From: Ehretia macrophylla
Taxonomy: Eukaryota; Streptophyta; Magnoliopsida; Boraginales; Ehretiaceae
Direction: 5' to 3'
Assembly (NCBI GenBank): GCA_037974665.1
Contig: CM075770.1
Location: 1,438,501-1,502,500, forward strand
DNA: 64,000 bases
Part shown: positions 11,601-22,308 of the stretch, one piece after another
How positions within the stretch are numbered: position 1 is the first letter of the stretch
Layout of the letters: each line of letters begins with the position of its first letter
The notes under the pieces: model-generated
The model's input: the letters and a program-made list of their open reading frames with translations, nothing else
Told to the model about the DNA's origin: nothing
The model's database searches: none
Translations under genes and position numbers: made by a program

Positions 11601-14600
11601 TACCAAATGTTAGTGTTTTCTTTCAGCTTTTCCATTATGTTGAGGAGTATAGGGACATGTAGTTTGATGAAGGGTGCCTTGACTTTGCAGAAATAGACTA
11701 AACTGTTTGTTTATGTACTCTCTACCATTATCTGTCCTAAAAATTTTGATCTTGGCCTGAAATTGTGTGTGAACCATAGTTGTGTAGTTTAAAAAGATAG
11801 AATAAGCTTATGATTTAGCTTTGAGTGGGTAAAGCCAAGAATATTTAGTAAAGTCATCAATGAACAAAAGATAGTATTTATATCCTTGACATGAAGGAGA
11901 AGGGGATGGCCCCCATACATCTGAATGCACTAAATCAAAAGGAGCCTTTGTAACAGTGCTAGATAGAGAGAAAGGAAGTCTGTGAGACTTTGCTATACTG
12001 CAGGAATTACAATGAATAGTAGTAGGAAGTTTAACATGCAACAAAGAAGATAAAATGTTTGCAGATGGTTTAGAGGGATGGCCCAACTTCAAATGCCACT
12101 GCTCAGTTGAAGTGAGAGAGGGTGAAGATGTTTTGCAGGTGAGTGCAGCTCTTGCCGTAGGTTGGAGAAAAGCAGTCTTTGAAGGAATAGGGTAAAGGCC
12201 TCTTTCACAAGGGGCCTTGAACAAAGGCTGCTTGGTAGTATTGTCCATGATGATGACCTCCTTGGCATTAAACAAGAGAGTACAGTCATTGTCATGGGCA
12301 AGATTATAGACAGATAACAGATTTTTAGAGATTTGGAGAATATAGAAGATTTTCTTAAGAAACAAAGAGGAAGGTGTAAGAAGAGTACCATGTCCAACTG
12401 TTTGGATGGGCAGAGTGCTGCCATTGCCAACTGATACCTTTTCATTGCCAGGGTAAGGCTGAGAGGTGTGAAGAATTGAGGGATCATGAGTGACATGAAC
12501 ATTTGCCCCTGAGTCCAAGTACCAGGGAGATTCAGTGATAGGAGTAGGGTCCAAATCAGCAGCCAGAGCCTGTTTATCCTCATTTGGCTTAGAATAGTTG
12601 GCCACATCAAGTCGGTGCCAACATTCAAGGGCAGAATGGTTTGGTTTATTACATATTTGACAGTAGAGTTTGGGTTATGTGGAGTTTGAAATTCTCTGTG
12701 AATGTGTTCTGCCACCACTGCCATGTCTACCACCTCTGCCTCTAAAGGAGTCAGTAGATGAGGTGGTAGTGTAAAGAGCACTATGAACATCAGATTGAGT
12801 TGGAGAGCTTATTTTCAGAGAGTTAAGATACTGAAAGTGCAGTTCTTCAGTTAGAAGAAGATTGCTCAATTCAGTAAGAGATATGACATCTTTCCTGACT
12901 CTAAGGGAGGCTCTCAAGGTTTCATATTCAGTAGGAAGGCCTCTAAGGATCTGAATAATGAGATCTTCCTCAGGGACTTGAGCTCCAGCAAAGATGAGAC
13001 TATTTGTGATAGTCTTGACTTCATCCAGATATGCTCTCATGGGTTTGGTACCTTTACTGAGAGAGTAAAGTTGAATTTTCAACTGGTAAAGATGAGGTCT
13101 GCTGAGATTATTGAATCTGACTGCCAATTCACTCCAGATTAAAGGTGTTGTAGGTAGATGAAGGATATGAGGCAAGACTGAAGGAATAATTGTGGCTACC
13201 AAACAGGTTTTGAGGTGTTGATCCTTCAACATCCAGACTGAAGAGGAAGGAACTGCAGTAGAATTAGATGACTGAGAGATGAATTTTGAAGGACATGGAT
13301 CAGTTCCAGTAATATGATCCATGAGTTGATGTGCTTGAAGAACTATCTCTATTTGTGCTTTCCACATGAGATAGTTTGTGTTGTCGAGATGGATTTTGAC
13401 CAGACTATGTAAGTTCTGTGTGAGAGTTTTGAGACCTTGGGGATATCAACTTCAGAAGAAGCCATGGCTGAAAATTAGGGTTTTGAGAAAATTAGGGTTT
13501 CGAGAAAATTAGGGTTTTGAAGAAGAGAAGTTGAAGAATGAGACAACAGAAGAGGTGCGAAGTTTAATTTGATGTCTTCGCAAGCTTTCGCAAGGTGTTT
13601 TAATGGTGATTTTGCAATCTGCTATACAGTTGATGAAGCAGTTGCAATGGCGACCTTGTAATTGGTCAGAAATGGTCAGAAGGAGACCAGAAATGAAGAA
13701 TTTTGAAGGAGAGAAAGCTTCGATTATGAAGAAAGAAGCTTCGCAGTGAAGCTTAGTTGAAGCTTGAGATGATCTCCAATGGAGGTTGATTGATCTCCAA
13801 TGGAGGTCGTGCTTCAAAAAAAAAAAAATCTCCTCAGGATCAAAATGCTCTTGATACCATGAAGAAGATGTTATGAAGTTGAAGAAATGATTTCATTAAC
13901 TGAACTGAATAGTACAATGCAGATATTTATAGTTATCTGCAGTTGGCTTAGTTAGTTACAAGTGCTTGACATCTGTCACTTTGCTTAACTAATCTATTAC
14001 ACATTACAGAGATGCTAGACAAACTTAATACTATACTCTTATCAATGTGTTCACATTTTACACTTTTAAATGTATGTTAGATATGCCCTTTTTATAGCAT
14101 AATGTATTTAAGCACTTGCTGTATTTAACTTCTATTACATAAACGATTGTTTAGCCGATCTTCTATTGCATAAACAAATTGTTACACAAAATTGAGTAAC
14201 ACATTACTCTTTGCTTAATACAGAATATCATCTTGGTCAGCTCAAGGCTAAGATAGCAAAGCTAAGGACACAATTGCTGGAGCCCCCAAAAGTATGCAGT
14301 TATATTTCGTATACACACTCAGTATAACTCGAGGATTACTTGTGATGGCTCTTTTGTTGCAGTGGCATATGAGTAACTTTTTAAATGATGAATCAGGGTT
14401 CTAGTGGAGCTGGAGAAGGCTTTGAAGTCACAAAATATGGCCATGGACGTGTTGCACTCATAGGATTTCCAAGGTTTGCCATTTTTATTAATTTTTTGGA
14501 CAATTCTTGTTCTGGAAAGAAATTAATGACCAAGTTATCATGCTTGTAAAATTTCATTTCCAAGCTGTTCATTCAAAAAGGATCTTGGTTTTCCTGGCAG

Positions 14601-17600
14601 ACTAGAGGATAGCAATACATTTAATCTATTCATGTTTTATGTTTACAGTGTGGGTAAATCGACTCTTCTAACAATGTTGACGGGGACACATTCTGAAGCA
14701 GCATCTTATGAGTTTACCACACTTACCTGCATACCTGGTATTATTCACTATAATGATACTAAAATCCAGCTGCTTGATCTTCCTGGAATTATTGAGGGTG
14801 CATCTGAAGGCAAGGGACGTGGTAGGCAGGTAAAAAGCTTGAACTAGAATACAATGAGCTGTCAAGGTTATTTGGTTTTTTATCTGGTTTCTAATAATAT
14901 CATTTTCTGCTTTCCAAACTGTACTTGCGTTTAGTGGTAAGTTGGTTGTTTTTTTCCTCTTACCCTGTTTCTCTTCAAATTCCTGCTCAAAGAAGAATGG
15001 AGGAGGATTTGGATGAGTATTCTTGTTGTATCATTTCTGTTCTCTCCCTCTAGAAGTCACTCTCATGGAATGAACCTGATTATTTTTGCCTTTTAATTGA
15101 TATCAGGTCATTGCAGTTTCCAAATCTTCAGACATTGTTCTGATGGTTCTTGATGCTTCAAAAGTAAGTTTAGCAATTCCTTGTGTAGGACTGGATAGTA
15201 ATTTTTCAATTTACAGTTCGTTTCCAAATGTGCTATCAATTCTACTGATCTGCATCTTAGCAGCAAAATCATGGTGTACTTGAATGCATTGCATTTGTGG
15301 CAGTATATCTTGATTTCTCAGGTCTTGATTTGAATTGTGGTGTTGTTTGCTGCAAAGTATAATTATAGCTTGAATATTCTCTTGGTTGGCTTGGGAAAAG
15401 CTATTCCTTTTGTGTCCATTCACAACCCTTTCTTTTGTCTTCAATGGTTTGTATATCATCATTGCTTCTTTCTTAAGACAATGGAACTGGAGAAAAATCT
15501 TAGGCATTAGGATTGAACTGAGAGGAGTACTCTTGCTTGGTGACCTTTTGCTTCCAAGAAAAAGATTGATGCTACTTTGTGAGTGTATATGGGTTTGTTC
15601 TGCTGCTAATTCGTGTGTGTGGGATTCTACTTACAGAATGATGGTGTGAAAGAAAGTTAAAATGCTGCAAACTCTGGTTGGGTACACTGAAATGCTTGTA
15701 TCTAGCTTTGGATGAAGAAACATTGTTCTTATAATTCTAGTTCTTTTGAGCACTTAGTCTGATATAGATAGAAATAGCTAACTGTTGCAAACGAGCTGCA
15801 TCCCCTTGGTACTGTAGTAGTAAATTCTGCTGGAAAGGTATATGAATATTGTTAGCAGTTATGTTAGTGCAGCTTTAGTTGTAAAATGCAATGTATAATG
15901 AGGACACTCTTACTTCTCCAAAAAAAAGAAAATGAAGGCCATCTTGGTCCGGTTAATTGACACTGTTAGGAATGTACTTCTTATAAGGAGGTAGGAGGCA
16001 AAAATGTTTTATTTTCCCGAGGCTTTCTGGTGCTTCATGGTCATGAATGACGAACCCCTGTGGGGTTGAACCTATGACTTATAAAAAAAGAAAAGAAACA
16101 GAGGGAAATGAACATTGTATAACACTGCAGAGTTTAGACTACATGTGATACTCTGGGGAACTTTTGTCTGCATGTCGTCCAAACACTCATCTGTTAGCTG
16201 TTAGCAAACCTTTGATTAGGTGAAAATGTCAAATCTTTTTTTTTAGTTGTTTTCTCGCAGCGCATTGTATGCTTATTCAGACACTAACTAAATAAATTTC
16301 AGAGCGAGGGGCATCGGCAAATATTAACGAAGGAGCTGGAAGCTGTGGGCTTACGTTTGAATAAGAGACCACCTCAAGTAATTTGTTGTATAATTACTTT
16401 TTTTTTAAGTTTTATTACATCATGTTGTTATGCAGGTTTTATTCTCAAGGGCATATTGTGAATAAAGCCTTCTTGGGATTGTGAAATATCCTGAACTTAA
16501 CACCAGACCAAACCACACTTTTATCTTCTTGACTATATGAATTTGGTGTCACCATTCATCTTGTTGAGGACCATCTCCTCTATTAGTTCCATAAACTCAA
16601 GGTCTCATTTAAGGGTGAAGTGTTTCTTTCAACCTATTTTGGGCCTTTCTTTACCCTTATGGTGAGCAACCTCCAGATGTTCCTTGCTCACCAGATGTTC
16701 CTTCTTACAGGCACATGTGCAGGTCTCCTCTTCACATGTCCAAACCATTGCAAACTATTACCTCTCATTTTGTTCTCAATAGGTGCTACTTCCAGATTTC
16801 CTCAAATAACCTCATTTCCCTTAATTTGTTTTCTGGTCTTGCCACACATCATCTCAACATTCTCATCTTGAATACTGCAGGCTTTGGGATATTTTAAAAA
16901 CTTGTTGAAGCATTTCATATTTTCTACCTTTTCCAATGTAAATGTAATTTTTAAGGGTTCACTCTGAGATTCCATGGGGTGCTCTTTTTCAACAATATGC
17001 CCTTTGTAGAAGTTTTATTTTGCTTCATGTAGCTTATAAAGTTTAAGTTTTTGCATTTTTTTCAATCTTGACTTGTACCTTTGCTTCCTAACAGATATAC
17101 TTTAAGAAGAAAAAGACTGGGGGAATTTCTTTTAACAGTACAGCCCCATTGACACATGTGGATGAGAAGCTCTGCTATCAAATTCTGCACGAATATAAGA
17201 TTCACAATGCAGAGGTATATAGTCTTCTTGCTGATGGACTATTAACTTTTGCTTGGGTCTTAATTGATAATCCAATTCATGGGATGATCACGCACATTTG
17301 GTTGATATAATCTGGCTGCTTTTCATAGAAATCTTATTATGATATTTAGTCTTCACATGGATGGGAAGTTGTGGCACCTCGTTTTTGTTTATTAATGGGT
17401 CATTATAATTATTTCAACGCTCATGTTTACCTTAACATTGTAAGTGCTTACCTTCTGATGGCTTTTCAGATCCTATTCCGTGAGGATGCTACAGTGGATG
17501 ATCTTATAGATGTTATTGAAGGCAATCGTAAATACATGAAGTGTATATATGTCTATAACAAGATAGATGTTGTTGGTATTGATGATGTGGATAGGGTAGC

Positions 17601-18628
17601 TCGACAGCCTAATTCCATTGTCATCAGCTGCAACCTAAAGGTATATTAGACATTTCTAAAATAACCTTATTTTCGAGTCTGGGGGGGGAAATCTCGTGTA
17701 AGCTAATATTTTGTTGTCAAAATACCTTTACATCCCTGCCCAAATCCAGCTATGGTGGGTGCTCCCTCTGGTTTTTCACCTTGAGCAGCCCTTGTTTAGT
17801 GATCTGAATTGTTAAATTTCTTTCCAAAAGTAAGCTAATATTTATGTTGTCTTGTTGCTCAAACAGTTGAATTTGGATAGACTACTTGCGAAAATGTGGG
17901 AGGCGATGGGTCTTGTCAGAGTCTATACAAAGCCTCAGGGGCAGCAACCAGATTTCACTGACCCCGTGGTCCTTTCAGCTGTATGTTGCATTGCCCATTT
18001 GTCATAAATTAAATTACTTATTCTGACTTGTAAATTTTCTTGTTCTTCTTTCTTTTGTTTCCTAGTTTCTTTTCTTTTTTCTCAAGGGTGTCTGAGCTTT
18101 GGTTTCTACTCCTAATCCCTGCCGTTGATGTATTTGTATTCCTTTATTTACAATTTTAGGATAGAGGTGGCTGCACGGTCGATGATTTCTGTAACCATAT
18201 ACATCGAAGCTTGGTGAAGGAGGTGAAGTATGTGTTAGTGTGGGGAACAAGTGCTAGGCACTACCCGCAGCATTGTGGCCTTGCTCACACTCTTCAGGAT
18301 GAAGATGTTGTCCAGATTGTTAAGAAAAAGGTAATACTATACTTTCTAGATTGAAATGTGGTACTCTAGATGAAATCCTCTGCAGACACGTACAAGCTTG
18401 CTCTGGGGTTGGGATCTATCAGGGTGGTAGGCCGGCAGAGAACAAAATCACGTTTCCTTATCCTTTTCTAGCGATTACGATATAGAATGATAGACTAAAG
18501 TACAAAATGTAACGTCTCCTCATGATCTGCAGGAAAAGGACGAGGGAGGACGAGGTCGGTTTAAATCACATTCAAATGCTCCTGCTCGTATATCTGACAG
18601 AGAGAAGAAAGCTCCTTTGAAGACTTAG
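8641..18628 (+). CDS. DRG2: DRG2-class developmentally regulated GTP-binding protein, 399 aa
   Basis: Coding exons: 8641-8710, 14224-14291, 14397-14473, 14649-14829, 15107-15163, 16303-16377, 17095-17214, 17470-17640, 17867-17980, 18160-18330, 18533-18628. They sum to 1200 nt. The protein starts [20 protein letters not shown], the family's conserved N-terminus. The OBG/DRG GTPase domain shows G1 GFPSVGKST (69-77), switch region TTLTCIPG, G3 DLPGIIEGA (115-123) and G4 NKID (246-249). A TGS domain follows at about 290-367 ([15 protein letters not shown]-like [10 protein letters not shown]), and the basic tail ends APLKT. DRG2 proteins are conserved eukaryotic translation-associated GTPases stabilised by DFRP2-type partners. 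All motifs are intact. The gene sits 2.2 kb downstream of the TRF-like gene on the same strand. Intron 1 (8711-14223) is enlarged by a Copia insertion. Confidence 0.96.
9058..9241 (-). repeat. Copia 3' LTR (left copy)
   Basis: A 184-bp repeat matching 13860-14044 with three substitutions and one single-base length difference. It begins TG and ends CA. The polypurine tract lies just inside it at about 9242-9252. Confidence 0.93.
13860..14044 (-). repeat. Copia 5' LTR (right copy)
   Basis: Partner of the repeat at 9058-9241. Immediately inside it, at about 13847-13859 on the minus strand, lies TGGTATCAAGAGC, which matches the 3' end of initiator tRNA-Met used as primer by most plant Copia elements. 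Confidence 0.93.
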
Positions 18629-19443
18629 TTAACTCGGATAATGATGCTACCTTTGAGACCCGTGTTTCACGTATCGGTTGGCGGCAGTTAATCCCTCTTT
18701 CCGAGTAGTTGCAGATGATTGAAGACTCAATTCTATTGCCAATTGATCACTTCTTCAAGAGATTTCGTGACACTGTTATTAGGATGTTTACATGTTAGGA
18801 TATTTCTGCCATCAGTGTTGTAATTCTGAGCAGTCAAGTTTTGCAATATCCATGAAATAGCGAGGCACTATTAGAAGAATCTGATGGTCATTTGTTCATG
18901 ATATAACTATTATATTCTTACTATTTATAGCTACATCCTATCAGTAGTTCTTTGATACTGATTTTGAATCCGGGTTTTTTAATTATGAGGAGTCATTATT
19001 ACTTTACTACTTTGGAGCTTCGAAAAGTGTGGTTTGCATTTTCAGTGTATTTTTTATTTTGTAAATAATTGTGGATGACGATCTCACAAACATGTGGGCT
19101 AGTTTTTCACTCAGCAGTGGCGCCGTTGGCCAAATGTAAGCATTTTTCCTCGTGGAAAAGACCAAAATATGTTCTGTCAAACGAACATCGTCCTTCCTTG
19201 GACAACTGAGTAATAAATGACTCTGGTTCTAAGTGTTAACGTATATGTCACATGGCTCTCGTATGATTGCGCCTCCCAATACACACTTTCTTCAATTTTT
19301 TTAACTCAAGAGGATACGGATGGCAAAGGTATGTCGTCTTGCGATGTGAACATATTCGGACAATTCGCATCTTTTATGCGGACACCTGAAATGAACGCTA
19401 GCTCTTCAGTCTCTTGTCAAAAATAATGCACGAAACTCGCGCT
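18629..19443. other. DRG2 3' UTR and spacer to the amidase gene
   Basis: Contains the 3' UTR of DRG2 and the short upstream region of the next gene on the same strand. No repeat or further gene is seen. Confidence 0.5.
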
Positions 19444-22308
19444 ATGTACGAGTTGCAGAGCAGGAAGGTTTGTTTTTCTCCTTCTCGTTTTGCATAACTT
19501 TCGTTGATCGATACTTCTTACTAGTCAGCAATCTTGGACAAGTACAGCTAGTAAAGTTGGTTTTCTACTCGTTGAAGTTCAAGATTGGACTTTGTCAGTT
19601 GTCAGTTACTTCAGACAAGAGCAACAATATAGCCATGGCACGCAAAGCTATTGAATTTGCTGCTAAACAAGGTGCAAGCCTCGTAGTTTTACCTGTGAGT
19701 AGTTCCTTTCTCCTTGAATCGTTTCAACTTGAGTACCTACCCTGTAAATCTCTCGTGTATATAGTAAACATTTTATTATATAAGGACGGGTGAAAATGTG
19801 ATATATAATTGTATGCAACAGTTTTGCAAAATAAATTTAACTTCCTCATTATGGTATTCAGGAACTAAGTATTTATTGACTTAATAGAAATCTTGTTGAA
19901 CATAAATTCTTAAAGATTTTACCTATTTGTGAAAGGAAATGTGGAACTGCCCTTATTCAGATGAGTTCTTTCCAAATTTTGCCGAAGATTTCAACGATAA
20001 AGATAGGTCGCCTAGTTATTCTATGTTATCTGAAGCTGCTACTCTCCGAGGGGTCACAATTATTGGGGGTTCGATTCCTGAAAGGAGCGCTGGTCAATTG
20101 TATAACACTTGCTGTGTGTTTGGACCTGGAGGAAACTTGATGGCTAAGCATAGGAAAGTAAGCATAAATATTCGTAAGACTCGATAATTTAAAGGGTGAA
20201 GTGAAAAAAGAAACTCGTATTTTGCTTAAGTTGCACGTTTGAGCTGCATTACCATAATAAGCTAATATCTTCCTGGTTGTCCAAGAAGTTGTTTGTCAGA
20301 TTTATGTACTATAGGAGTTATTATATTATTGTGGTATTATAGGATTTAACGTGCGATTTCAGCAAAACACGTGGGAATCTTTAATCCTTTACCCTAAAAG
20401 TAAATCAAATGAGCAGATGATAGAGGATCAAACATCTTGCAGATGCATCTCTTTGATATTAACATCCCCGGAGAAATCAATTTCAAAGAATCAGACACCT
20501 TTACAGCAGGAAGTGAACCTGCAATCATCGACACGGGTAACCTTCATGATGTTAATTGTTTTTGTCTCGAATTGCGTTGTGTTTGATAGGGATGAAGGTA
20601 GAACTAGAATCTGTTTAAGGTGGTTATCAAGTTTAGCATCAGAACTGAGAAAGAAACACACATCTATGAAGCTTGCTTGCTTAGGTTCGGCATTTCAGAA
20701 GTGAAATGAAGTTTATAGTACTCCAAAGAATCTTATGGTGAGAGCACAATGAGGTAGAATGCCTGGATTCCGGGCTCACAAACCGCTTCTCCTTTGCCCG
20801 TTCCCCCCACCCCCAAACTGCAATCCACCAACCATATCCGCATCTTGTTCTTGATACCCCAAAAAGCCTATGGGACGTGGTATGCCGCAACACTCGTACT
20901 GTCAGGTTGCTTGTCCCCTTTTTCCTTTGAAGTCATGGCTCATCAAGAGACCGAGTTTTTCTTATTAGTACTACATTTCAGCCAATTGGGTATAAGTGGT
21001 TAAGTTTTCATCAATATTATACAACATAAAAATTGCCAACCATTTCCCTTGTCCTTAACATATTTAAGTTATTTTAGTAGTATTGGCTACTGGCGTAAAA
21101 GATCTTCCCAGATGTTGCAGCAAAGTAATATCATATTCTTAATCTTGCTGCAATATTGATCCTTTTGACTCTGTATCCAGATGTTGGTCGAATTGGACTA
21201 GGAATTTGCCATGACATTCGCTTCCCTGAACTCGCGATGTTATACCAAGCAAGAGGTTTGCTGTATCATTTGCTGCTTAATGAATTTGTTCTCGAATTTC
21301 AAATGGCATCGATGCATTTTCTGATAACGGCCTCAATCGTATGGAAAGTCAGGTGCACACCTAATATGCTATCCTGGGGCATTCAACATGAGTACAGGGG
21401 AAGCTCTATGGGACCTGGAGCAAAGAGCAAGGCAAGTAAATCTTTACAAGTAATATTTCTGCTATTACATTTCTTTTTTTTCTTGGGATAAGTTGAACAA
21501 ATTGAATGCATGATAAATAAATTTAACACGCGATGGAGCTTTGAGGTTTATATGCGTTCGTTCAAATTATGACGAAAATTGTCTAAGGCCAAAATCATCC
21601 ATATTTTTCCTCCAAAATTTCAACAAGTACTACTCTGAATTAAATTACTTTATGTTTGTCGCTCCATCTTTACGTATTAAATCCTTTTAACTCGGAAAAT
21701 TTCAGGGCAGCTGATAACCAGGTAGGATGTGCAATTTTTGGTTTCCAGAGCTATCTGTAACCAGAAAACAAGCTACTATATGAAGGTTTATGGTGATTGT
21801 GGCAGTTATATGTGGCTACTTGCTCTCCGTCTAGACATTCTGCTGGTTCTTATGAGATATGGGGTCATTCTAGTCTTGTCGGACCGGTATGAGAAATCTT
21901 TTGAAATCAATATCTTCATTAAGATTTTGAACCAAAATGTAACCCCCCTCCCACCCCCGGCTCTTTAATCTGAATGGTTAATAATGCACGTAAATATATA
22001 TGATAATATCGGACTTCAACTTCAATCTCCCTGAGCAGTCAGGTGAGATTGTTGCGACCTGCGGGCATGAAGAAACAATACTGATTGCTGAAGTTGATTA
22101 TTCTGCGGTTCAACTATGGAGGTGACCTGTCATCTTAGCTTAGCTAAAATCTGGTATAATGTTAACTTACTACCTATCTTGACAAAGTTGATCAAATTTG
22201 TACAGGGAAAGCCTACCCATACAGAAACAAAGGCGTAAAGATATATATCAACTCACCGCCGCGCAAGGGCAGATCTATTCACGAGGCAGCATGGACAGTT
22301 CTTACTGA
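19444..22308 (+). CDS. omega-amidase-like carbon-nitrogen hydrolase (nitrilase superfamily), about 307 aa
   Basis: Exons: 19444-19467 (tentative), 19548-19694, 19936-20157, 20443-20536, 21181-21255, 21353-21431, 21706-21721, 21806-21886, 22039-22121, 22206-22308. They sum to 924 nt. The catalytic triad of the superfamily is complete: Glu58 (VVLP|EMWN), Lys131 (AKHRK|MHLFD) and Cys172 (GLGICHDIRFPE). Further hallmarks are FKIGLCQLSVT, AHLICYPGAFNMSTG, RARAADNQ, and WGHSSLVGP with GEIVATCGHEE. This pattern matches plant NIT2-type omega-amidase, which hydrolyses alpha-ketoglutaramate and alpha-ketosuccinamate. The amino end is short and shows no plastid transit peptide, unlike some plant homologues. 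The first exon and start are the least certain part. The C-terminus QIYSRGSMDSSY is unusual. The intron after 21431 uses a GC donor, and the next exon is only 16 nt. Confidence 0.88.

Larger units (their letters stand above)
9058..14044 (-). mobile_element. Ty1/Copia LTR retrotransposon, 4987 bp, antisense in DRG2 intron 1
   Basis: A full-length element in structure. LTRs of about 184 bp lie at 9058-9241 and 13860-14044, with a perfect 5-bp target duplication ATGTG at 9053-9057 and 14045-14049. A primer-binding site matching initiator Met-tRNA abuts the right (5') LTR and a polypurine tract abuts the left (3') LTR. Reading on the minus strand, the parts are in Copia order: gag (about 13.4-12.65 kb), protease (about 12.5 kb), integrase (about 12.2-11.4 kb), reverse transcriptase (about 10.8-9.95 kb) and RNase H (about 9.85-9.24 kb). 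The two LTRs differ at only about four positions (~98% identical), so it is young, roughly 0.6-1.2 million years at usual plant rates. The coding region is broken, with at least four interruptions, so it is a fossil. Short LTRs suggest an Ale/Ivana-like lineage, unproven. Confidence 0.95.
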
